A stretch of DNA of 64,000 nucleotides from Eublepharis macularius (taxonomy: Eukaryota > Chordata > Lepidosauria > Squamata > Eublepharidae). Below, one piece after another: positions 54,634-64,000 of the stretch (the stretch's first letter is position 1; every line of letters starts with the position of its first letter). The notes beneath the pieces were generated by a model. That model saw nothing but the letters and a program-made list of their open reading frames with translations. It was not told the origin of the DNA and made no database searches. Position numbers and translations under genes: made by a program. The stretch is taken from the NCBI RefSeq assembly GCF_028583425.1, contig NC_072798.1:12836501-12900500 (forward strand). The letters are read 5' to 3'.

Positions 54634-55583
54634 CCACAACTCCTGAGCCAAGTTGAGGAAGCAAAAGCCCTCGAAAGAGTGGTTATATCCTCCACTGTCT
54701 CTCACCAAGGAGGCAGAATCCCTCTCTGGCATGAGAGGCCCTCTCTCCCCTCTGAGAGGCAACGTCCTTGCATGCCTTCCCCCCATTTTGCTCTAAATCT
54801 CTCCCCCACTTTCCTCCCCACATCCCTTCCCTCCTCCTCTTGCCCCTCCCCCTGCATCCATTCCCTGCTTTTGTCTTCAAAATTCCCCCCTCCCCCCCAC
54901 ATCCCTTTCTTCTTCCCTCCCCCCTCCCAATCGTCTGAAGAAGATCCGGAGGACGAAGTGCAGAGAAGGACAGCCATTGGCGGAAGGACCAGGCGCGCCT
55001 CTCCGTCTCCGCTGGAGCTCCAGCTTCAAGGTCATTATGACATTTTCAGGAGGGTGGCCTTGTTGGTCTGCACTAGAACAGCAAGACTCTGAGGACAGGA
55101 GGTTGACTCTTCAAGCTGAGGCCCTGAACATCGTGTTTGTCTTTCAGGCGCCACCGGATGCGGATCTTGCAAGACCACGATGGAGGAATATGGAAGAAAT
55201 AAAGGCGACCGGAGCTGTCCTACTTCAGAAAGAGGTCCATTGTTCTCCCTGAGGGGACACTCACTCAGGTGTGAGCCCCCTCAGGGACAACAATGGCTCA
55301 AAGAGGCCTGATAAGGTAAGGTCAGGCCCAGCTAAAAAGGCCCCACCCACCATGTTAACCAGGCAGTGCAGGCGTAGCTGGTTGCCGGAATTGGAGCCGA
55401 GAAGGAATTTTTCCCTGTTGCCCCCAATTGGCTGTGGGGCAGCAGGTTTTTTGCCTTCTCTGCACTGCCTTTATTGTACGCAGCGCCGGCCCTCTTGGCT
55501 GGCAACTTGGACTTACTGACACGTAACAGTCGCTAAGCCCAGGTGGGTGTTTAGGGCTGCTTCTTAAAAAAACTTTAAACTTC

Positions 55584-55589
55584 AATAAA
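55584..55589 (+). terminator. Poly(A) signal AATAAA, monomer 8
   Basis: Equivalent of 529; follows the TATA box at 54624. Confidence 0.5.
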
Positions 55590-55927
55590 GTTGAATAATT
55601 AAACTTTATATATTGGTGTTGTGTCTTTATTTCGTGTCTGGGAAGTCAGGCTCTTCTATATTGTGGGGACTTAGCTACAATCCTACTTAGGAATAAATGG
55701 TTTCCTCCAGTCTTAAAGTTACTATAGATTTAGCAGGTCCCTATCGTGGATGGAAGCCCCTCCTTAATCCCCATTGGTCAGGCTGTCTTGTGAATGGGAC
55801 ACTCATGAAGTGGTCTTACACTGAAGCAAACTCTATTGTTCTATCATAGTCAGCATTGTCTACTCAGAGGGGAAGTGGCTCTCCAGGGGCTCAGGTGGAG
55901 GTTGTCCCATCCTGGTCCTTTCAACGG

Positions 55928-56002
55928 GAGGTGCCGGGGATTGAACTTGGGACTTTCTCCATGCAAAGCAGAGGGTCTTCCTCTGAGCCACAACCCCTCC
56001 CC
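55928..56002 (-). repeat. tRNA-Ala-derived SINE head, monomer 8
   Basis: Long form with B box. This is the only L1-bearing monomer here with the long form. Confidence 0.65.
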
Positions 56003-56257
56003 AAAATCCTGCCTTCATCTTCAGATGCCTTGGGTTCTGGCCACTCTCTATCAGGTAGTCTCCATTTTGACCCAACCTTAACTCGTAATGGGAAGCAAGT
56101 GAACAAAGACAGCTTTCTGGCCAATTTGAAAGGAGTCCCAAACATTCCTGACGGCTCCTGAAAGGAGATGGGCTAATTGTGCCATATGACAGAGTGGGTG
56201 GGTGGGCTGGTCAAGTCCAGCTGCCAAACAAAATGGCGACCAGAAGTGGGGCTGATT

Positions 56258-57694
56258 AATATCCTCTCGTTGAAACATTCAAAAGGAGGTTTAAACTTTC
56301 CTGACTTGGCAATTTACCAAAAAGCAGTTAGTCTGTTTAACATTCTACAACTCTTATCAGCGCCTGAACTCTCTAGTTGGAATATACCATTGTGTTCACT
56401 CCCAAAATCATTCTCACTTGGTGACTTGATTTGGAATCAAAGAAAGGATCGCCCTCCATTACATAATAACATATTTCTGTCAGCAATACTATCAGAATGG
56501 GATTTAATAAGAGATAAAATAGTTCCTAAGATTTCAAGATTCTCCTCTTTTCACAATCAAACATGGTTTCCACCAGGAAAAAACAGTAATTATAACTTGG
56601 TCCTCAAAGACATGCAACTCAATAGGCTTATAGACATAGCTTCTGGGAAAGATATTACGTCAAAACAAGAACTGGAAAATAAAACGCAAAAGAAAATTCA
56701 TTGGTATGTTTACATGCAGATTAAAAACATGACAGAGAGTATAAATCTTAAAAAAATTATGAGTACCCCTTTGACTGATTTTGAACAAATTTTAAACTAT
56801 ACACAGAGGGAGGAGAAAAAGGGGATGGTATCTAAAATATATGCTATTCTGCTCTCTTGTTTAAAAAGTACTGATTTACCTTGCCAATCCAAATGGCATC
56901 AGGATTGCAATACTGAAAAAACACAGGAAAAATGGGAGGAAATCTGGTCATCTTCAATATTTACATCAAAAGTAATTTCTATAAGACTCCAAACGTTTAA
57001 AATTATTCACAGGTGGCACTTGACACCTAAAAGATTGTCTACAATATCATCCTCTTGCTCTCCCCTGTGTTGGAAGGGTTGCAATGAGGTAGGATCCTTC
57101 TCTCATTGTTGGTGGGGTTGTCCACGGATAGCCACATTTTGGAAAGAAATATTGGAAGTAATAAAACAAATTACGAGTTACGATATTCCATTATCGCCTT
57201 CAATTATATTTCTAGACCAATGGAATATTCCGCAGATCCCAAAAGCTATCAGGAATCTTATAGCAATTTTTTTAGTTGCAGCAAAATCAGCGATAGCTTC
57301 AGTCTGGAAACTAAAGAAAGTGCCAACTAAAGAGATGTGGCTCTCTAAGATATGGGACCATTTCATCCTGGATAAAATTGATGACAATATCCTCAATGCT
57401 GAACGCTTTCCGGCCAGGTCTAATTTCTATGACAAATGGTTCCCTTTTCTTGAATTTATAGACATGCATGATTTACATCCCAAAATAAGAATTGCTCAGA
57501 CGTTGACTCAGTTTTCTGATATTTGGCAATATTATGTATGCTTTGTTTAAAAGTTATTGTAATGTTCATATTATTCAAAACTTGTAAACTATTATTGATT
57601 AGTTGTTGTGTTACAGTTGATGTTCATCGTTGATTTCTATTTGTTGTATGTTATAAAGCTTAATTAAAAAAAATTTTTTTTTTAAAAAAAAAAA
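56258..57694 (+). mobile_element. 5'-truncated L1, monomer 8, with aberrant 3' end
   Basis: Starts at the usual base, and its frame is open to a stop at 57548-57550. Past the normal 3' end the tail is A8-T10-A11, followed by 17 bases copied from inside the L1 (CATGACAGAGAGTATA, also at about 56728-56743). The 3' copy of the 14-bp duplication is absent. Confidence 0.85.
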
Positions 57695-57955
57695 CATGAC
57701 AGAGAGTATAGTCCTATGTAGGACTAAAGGTTTTCCTTCAATCTTAAAGTTACTATAGATTTAGCAGGTCCCTATCGTGGATGGAAGCCCCTCCTTAATC
57801 CCCATTGGTCAGGCTGTGTCTTGTGAATGGAACACACATGAAGTGGTCTTACACTGAAGCAAACTCTATTGTTCTATCATAGTCAGCATTGTCTACTCAG
57901 AGGAGAAGTGGCTCTCCAGGGGCTCAGGTGGAGGTTGTCCCATCCTGGTCAACGG

Positions 57956-58030
57956 GAGGTGCAGGGGATTGAACTTGGGACTTTCTCCATGCAAAGCAGA
58001 GGGTCTTCCTCTGAGCCACAACCCCTCCCC
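57956..58030 (-). repeat. tRNA-Ala-derived SINE head, monomer 8b
   Basis: Long form with B box. Confidence 0.65.
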
Positions 58031-58755
58031 AAAATCCTGCCTTCATCTTCAGATGCCTTGGGTTCTGGCCACTCTCTATCAGGTAGTCTCCATTTTGACC
58101 CAACCTTAACTCGTAATGGGAAGCAAGTGAACAAAGACAGCTTTCTGGCCAATTTGAAAGGAGTCCCAAACATTCCTGACGGCTCCTGAAAGGAGATGGG
58201 CTAATTGTGCCATATGACAGAGCGGGTGGGTGGGCTGGTCAAGTCCAGCTGCCAAACAAAATGGCGACCAGAAGTGGGGCTGATTGAAATAGACTCTCCT
58301 TTGGCCTACAGTTATTGACTGGGCAGCTGGATCCCTCAGTTCCACCCTGAAGCCTCCTGTTCTATCAGCTATGGGGACGCTTTTATCATCCTCCCCTTCT
58401 CCATTTTATCCTCACAACAACCCTGTGAGGTAGGTCAGGCTGAGAATGTTTGACTGTTCCAAGGACGCCCAGCCAGTTTCAATGGAAAAGTGGAGATTTG
58501 ACAAAAGCCCCCTCCCTCTCCCCCCAGCTTAGGCAGTTGGAAACATCCTAATAACGAACAAGGTATTGATCTGCATTAGAACTATTTCACTGTGACTCAG
58601 CAATTGTTTACATTTTGGATTATGTTTTCAGATTTGTCAAAGCTGTCTTTGGAATTTTATTCCCCCCTCTCAACAGACTCAAAGGCAGTGCCAGTTTATG
58701 ATATGAAAGCAATAAAATGAATCCTTAAAAACTGAATCACAGAGAATCATTTAAA

Positions 58756-58962
58756 TTTATTGTATTTATGCCCTGTCTTTTCTCCCCAATGGGAACTCAA
58801 AGCTACTTATATCAGCCTTCCATTCACAACAACCTTGCGAGGTAGGTTAGGCTGAGAATGTTTGACTGGCACACTGACATCCAGTAACCATCCGTGGAAG
58901 AGTGGAGATTTGAACCTGGGACTCTCAGATCATGGTACATCACTCTAACCACTATACCTGAC
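58756..58962 (-). repeat. SINE A, monomer 8b
   Basis: Complete tRNA-head SINE equivalent to 1626-1833. Confidence 0.7.
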
Positions 58963-59029
58963 TTGATTATGGAAAATGACTACCACCACACTAGTAAATG
59001 ATTATATTTAATCAAGAATGAGGTAAAAA

Positions 59030-59320
59030 GTAGTCCCCTGTGCAAGCACCGAGTCATTACTGATCCATGGGAGGGATGTCGCATCACGACCTTTTCTTGG
59101 CAGACTTCTTACGGGGTGGTTTGCCATCGCCTTCCCTGGTCATCTACACTTTACCCCAGGAAACTGGGTCCTCATCTTACCGACCTCGGAAGGATGGATG
59201 GCTGAGTCAACCTTGAGCCGGCTAGCTGAACCCAGCTCCCGCCAGGATCAAACTCAGGTCGTGTGAGCAGAGCTTGGGCTGCAGTACTGCACCTTACCAC
59301 TCTGCGCCACAGGGCTCTTA
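59030..59320 (-). repeat. SINE B, monomer 8b
   Basis: Equivalent to 1901-2194. Confidence 0.7.
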
Positions 59321-61110
59321 AATGAAATTAAAGTATTAATTAAATCAAAATATGTGTGATGGATTTAGATTAGTTTTAGTTAAAATAGCTATTTATTTTA
59401 TTTATGTCATTTATAGACTGCCTTTCCTGCTGAGACTCAAGGTGGATTACATAGTGTGAGAAAAGGTATATAAATACGAGTTTACAAACACATAGCATTA
59501 TCCAGGATCCAGTCAGTGGCTTTGCTTGTCAGAATTGCCATGATGGGTAAAGACCAAAAGATCTCCCACATTCACTTGGCCTCTAACAATTTATCACCTA
59601 AATTTGTGCCTATTAAAAGTGAAGCCCGTTTCCCCACGTCTGAAAAATAGCACCCCATTCATGCAATGCTGGCGGCTTCTTCATGGGATTTCCTGATGTC
59701 GTCTGGATGCAGGGAGTGATTCTGTTTTGTGGCACCATGAAAATGAGTGGGGGCTATTTTTAAGACGTGGAGAAACAGCCTATGTCTGTGTTAGGGCTGT
59801 CACCACCTCTTACCTTCAAAGGGCCAGACCGGGAGTGTGTGTCCTTGCCTTCCTCCTTGTGAAACGGCTATGTTTGGGCCAATTTGGCCCCGCTGAGCCC
59901 CTGTTGCTTCCATTTTAAACTGGAAGAGATGTCACGGGGCAGCCTCTGGAGCATGTATGCACCATATTTTCACATGTGCTGCGGTGCCCATCAGTCTCCC
60001 CCCATTGCCAGCCAGATAGGTGGGGGCAGGGGGCGGAACATGAGGTTGGAGGATCCCCCACCCTGAGCGAGGAGCTGGCAACGCTAGTCTCTGTGCCGAT
60101 ACGTTTATATGTTTTATTTAATTGCTTTACATATTATATCTTTCTATCTGTATTTTAACATTGTTGGGATTGCTTGTTTGCCACCTGGGGAACTCTAAGA
60201 TGTGTATTACGTCAGCATACAAATGTAAATAGAATAAATAGAATTTTATAATAGAATAAATAAATAGAATTCTATTATAATATAATATTATGTAATAACA
60301 TTCGATTTATATACCGCCCTTCAGAACAACTTAACACTCATTTGGAGCTCTTTACAAAGTATGTTCGTATTGCCATGATGGTACTGTACAGATACATATA
60401 CACATTTGAAATTCAGTACACACTTATTTGCTCTTAATAGTAGTCAGTGAAAACAATGTAAAATATGGGTGAATTTTTTATTTGCACATCTCTTTCCAAT
60501 TGTGCCTAATAAATCATATTCAAGAAATAAAATGTTTGGGATTAAGCAAGGAGGATCCCCACCCCCTCAAAAAATTTGGTCTTCTTTGAAAAATGCTTTG
60601 TGTGCAGACTAGACTGCCAGGTTCAATTCCCTCCATGTCCAGCTAAACGGTCCAGGTGTGATGGACTGAAGAATTGTCCCTAGGAGCGAAAGTGACAGAA
60701 AGGAGCCTGCTGGCCACGTCCTGAGAAGACAAGACTCTCTGGAAAAGACAATAATGCTAGGCCAATAATGAAACTACTGCTAAGGAGGCAAACACAAAAT
60801 GCCGGCAGGTCCCAAGCCAGGCATCTTCCTAGGATGAGGGCAAGTATTTTCAAATAGGAGAATCGGCCCGATTGCAACTGGTGGGACTCACTTCTGAATG
60901 AACATGCATGATTTGGGTGGGGCAAACATCTCCCTGTATCTCCACACTCCCAGGTTGTCTCCTCCCATTTTGACCATATATGGTCATCAACAGGATTCAA
61001 AACTGCCTATGTAAAAAAGGCCCAGCGTCTCCCTCCCGTCACAATGAAGGCCAGCCCCCCTCCTCAAACACACAATGCCCTGTACCCTCCTAGGTCATAA
61101 TCCCTCTGCC

Positions 61111-61120
61111 TATAAAAAGG
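61111..61120 (+). promoter_or_regulatory. TATA box, monomer 8b
   Basis: TATAAAAAGG in a subtype A module. Confidence 0.5.
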
Positions 61121-62069
61121 CCACAACTCCTGAGCCAAGTTGAGGAAGCAAAAGCCCTCGAAAGAGTGGTTATATCCTCCACTGTCTCTCACCAAGGAGG
61201 CAGAATCCCTCTCTGGCATGAGAGGCCCTCTCTCCCCTCTGAGAGGCAACGTCCTTGCATGCCTTCCCTCCCATTTTGTTCTAAATCTCTCCCCCACTTT
61301 CCTCCCCACATCCCTTCCCTCCTCCTCTTGCCCCTCCCCCTGCATCCATTCCCTGCTTTTGTCTTCAAAATTCCCCCCTCCCCCCACATCCCTTTCTTCT
61401 TCCCTCCCCCCTCCCAATCGTCTGAAGAAGATCCGGAGGACGAAGGGCAGAGAAGGACAGCCATTGGCAGAAGGACCAGGCGCGCCTCTCCGTCTCCGCT
61501 GGAGCTCCAGCTTCAAGGTCATTATGACATTTTCCGGCGGGGGGCCGTGTTGGTCTGCACTAGAACAGCAAGACTCTGAGGACAGGAGGTTGACTCTTAA
61601 GCTGAGGCCGTGAACATCGTGTTTGTCTTTCAGGCGCCACCGGATGCGGATCTTGCAAGACCACGATGGAGGAATATGGAAGAAATGAAGGCGACCGGAG
61701 CTGTCCTACTTCAGAAAGAGGTCCATTGTTCTCCCTGAGGGGACACTCACTCAGGTGTGAGTCCCCTCAGGGACAACAATGGCTCAAACAGGCCTGATAA
61801 GGTAAGGTCAGGCCCAGCTAAAAAGGCCCCACCCACCATGTTAACCAGGCAGTGCAGGCGTAGCTGGTTGCCGGAATTGGAGCCGAGAAGGAATTTTTCC
61901 CTGTTGCCCCCAATTGGCTGTGGGGCAGCAGGTTTTTTGCCTTCTCTGCACTGCCTTTATTGTACGCAGCGCCGGCCCTCTTGGCTGGCAACTTGGACTT
62001 ACTGACACGTAACAGTCGTTAAGCCCAGGTGGGTGTTTAGGGCTGCTTCTTAAAAAAACTTTAAACTTC

Positions 62070-62075
62070 AATAAA
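62070..62075 (+). terminator. Poly(A) signal AATAAA, monomer 9
   Basis: Equivalent of 529; follows the TATA box at 61111. Confidence 0.5.
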
Positions 62076-62697
62076 GTTGAATAATTAAACTTTATATATT
62101 GGTGTTGTGTCTTTATTTCGTGTCTGGGAAGTCAGGCTCTTCTATATTGCGGGGACTTAGCTACAATCCTATGTAGGACTAAAGGTTTTCCTTCAATCTT
62201 AAAGGTACTATAGATTTAGCAGGTCCCTATCGTGGATGGAAGCCCCTCCTTAATCCCCATTGGTCAGGCTGTCTTGTGAATGGGACACTCATGAAGCGGT
62301 CTTACATTGAAGCAAACTCTATTGTTCTATCATAGTTAGCATTGTCTACTCAGAGGAGAAGTGGCTCTCTAGGGGCTCAGGTGGAGGTTTTCCCATCCTG
62401 GTCCTTTCAACGGGATCTTCCTCTGAGCCACAACCCCTCCCCAAAATCCTGCCTTCATCTTCAGATGCCTTGGGTTCTGGCCACTCTCTATCAGGTAGTC
62501 TCCATTTTGACCCAACCTTAACTCGTAATGGGAAGCAAGTGAACAAAGACAGCTTTCTGGCCAGTTTAAAAGGAGTCCCAAACATTCCTGACGGCTCCTG
62601 AAAGGAGATGGGCTAATTGTGCCATATGACAGAGCGGGTGGGTGGGCTGGTCAAGTCCAGCTGCCAAACAAAATGGCGACCAGAAGTTGGGCTGATT

Positions 62698-64000
62698 AAT
62701 ATCCTCTCGTTGAAACATTCAAAAGGAGGTTTAAACTTTCCTGACTTGGCAATTTACCAAAAAGCAGTTAGTCTGTTTAACATTCTACAACTCTTATCAG
62801 CGCCTGAACTCTCTAGTTGGAATATACCATTGTGTTCACTCCCAAAATCATTCTCACTTGGTGACTTGATTTGGAATCAAAGAAAGGATCGCCCTCCATT
62901 ACATAATAACATATTTCTGTCAGCAATACTATCAGAATGGGATTTAATAAGAGATAAAATAGTTCCTAAGATTTCAAGATTCTCCTCTTTTCACAATCAA
63001 ACATGGTTTCCACCAGGAAAAAACAGCAATTATAACTTGGTCCTCAAAGACATGCAACTCAATAGGCTTATAGACATAGCTTCTGGGAAAGATATTATGT
63101 CAAAACAAGAACTGGAAAATAAAACGCAAAAGAAAATTCATTGGTATGTTTACATGCAGATTAAAAACATGACAGAGAGTATAAATCTTTAAAAAATTAT
63201 GAGTACCCCTTTGACTGATTTTGAACAAATGTTAAACTATACACAGAGGGAGAAAAAGGGGATGGTATCTAAAATATATGCTATTCTGCTCTCTTGTTTA
63301 AAAAGTACTGATTTACCTTGCCAATCCAAATGGCATCAGGATTGCAATACTGAAAAAACACAGGAAAAATGGGAGGAAATCTGGTCATCTTCAATATTTA
63401 CATCAAAAGTAATTTCTATAAGACTCCAAACGTTTAAAATTATTCACAGGTGGCACTTGACACCTAAAAGATTGTCTACAATATCATCCTCTTGCTCTCC
63501 CCTGTGTTGGAAGGGTTGCAATGAGGTAGGATCCTTCTCTCATTGTTGGTGGGGTTGTCCACGGATAGCCACATTTTGGAAAGAAATATTGGAAGTAATA
63601 AAACAAATTACGAGTTACGATATTCCATTATCGCCTTCAATTATATTTCTAGACCAATGGAATATTCCGCAGATCCCAAAAGCTATCAGGAATCTTATAG
63701 CAATTTTTTTAGTTGCAGCAAAATCAGCGATAGCTTCAGTCTGGAAACTAAAGAAAGTGCCAACTAAAGAGATGTGGCTCTCTAAGATATGGGACCATTT
63801 CATCCTGGATAAAATTGATGACAATATCCTCAATGCTGAACGCTTTCCGGCCAGGTCTAATTTCTATGACAAATGGTTCCCTTTTCTTGAATTTATAGAC
63901 ATGCATGATTTACATCCCAAAATAAGAATTGCTCAGACGTTGACTCAGTTTTCTGATATTTGGCAATATTATGTATGCTTTGTTTAAAAGTTATTGTAAT
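62698..64000 (+). mobile_element. 5'-truncated L1, monomer 9 (partial in window)
   Basis: Same insertion base; the left duplication has one change (AAGTTGGGCTGATT). The ORF2 frame is broken near 63190, where AATCTTAAA became AATCTTTAA, and a 3-base loss follows. Two frames remain, to 63192 and from 63199 to 63987. Confidence 0.9.

Larger units (their letters stand above)
50641..55055 (+). repeat. Tandem monomer 7 (L1-empty, full length)
   Basis: 4415 bp, empty L1 site at about 51790, short tRNA-Ala form, and a subtype B promoter module like that of monomer 3. Confidence 0.9.
55056..57710 (+). repeat. Tandem monomer 8, truncated after its L1
   Basis: Normal from its start through the long tRNA-Ala form and the L1. 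After the L1 tail it does not return to the usual flank but ends in a scrambled junction (57665-57710). Confidence 0.85.
57711..61541 (+). repeat. Tandem monomer 8b (L1-empty, 5' truncated)
   Basis: Restarts at GTCCTATGTAGG, equivalent to about position 627 of monomer 1, and continues through an empty L1 site (about 58272) to a subtype A promoter module. It duplicates about 560 bases already present in monomer 8. Confidence 0.85.
61542..64000 (+). repeat. Tandem monomer 9 (L1-filled, cut by window end)
   Basis: Starts normally; the window ends in the 3' untranslated part of its L1, so the array continues beyond 64000. Confidence 0.9.

Noticed and set aside
1..64000. CRISPR array or bacterial operon
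   Set aside because: No short regular direct repeats with unique spacers, and all elements are vertebrate retroelements.

Overview
The window looks like nuclear DNA of a non-avian reptile, most likely a squamate. This is inferred from the repeat content: a young 3' L1 fragment, an L2/CR1-type LINE end, several tRNA-derived SINEs of types I associate with lepidosaurs, a class I (gamma/epsilon-like) endogenous retrovirus (ERV) and a Ty3/gypsy element of the Gmr1 type. I see no host protein-coding gene. Long open frames are confined to the mobile elements, and many short ones in the array lack an ATG.

Layout. (1) From 1 to 20940 and from 42226 to 64000 the DNA is a head-to-tail array of a monomer of about 4.4 kb. 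Whole or partial monomers begin near 1, 4418, 9531, 13189, 17652, 44790, 50641, 55056, 57711 and 61542. Each complete monomer carries a TATA box followed by a C/T-rich tract, a splice acceptor/donor-like pair, an 11-bp hairpin, an AATAAA signal with a GT-rich tail, pieces of four or five SINEs/LINE ends on the minus strand, and a 35-bp inverted repeat. Some monomers contain a 5'-truncated L1 of about 1.43 kb at one fixed base, with the same 14-bp target duplication; others have the empty site. The L1 therefore landed once and was then multiplied with the monomer. Truncated monomers, one L2 insertion and mixed subtypes show that the array has been recombining.

(2) From 20941 to 42225 one L1-bearing monomer is split by an ERV with 1388-bp LTRs that differ at only two CpG sites and a 4-bp target duplication. 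Removing its nested insertion leaves about 15.6 kb, which is very large. It has a 1.5-kb leader full of a degenerate repeat, an open gag, pol in the same frame behind a single UAG (readthrough arrangement), an env, and unusual non-coding stretches on both sides of env.

(3) From 33653 to 39301 a Ty3/gypsy element sits inside the last codons of env, with 1085-bp LTRs that look identical, a 5-bp duplication CCGCC and a tRNA-Ile primer site. Its single long frame has the order protease, integrase, reverse transcriptase, RNase H. That is the Gmr1 order, unlike ordinary gypsy. There is no room for gag.

Order of events from nesting and LTR divergence: L1 into a monomer, monomer amplification with exchange, ERV insertion, then the gypsy insertion. 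The two LTR elements are both very young.
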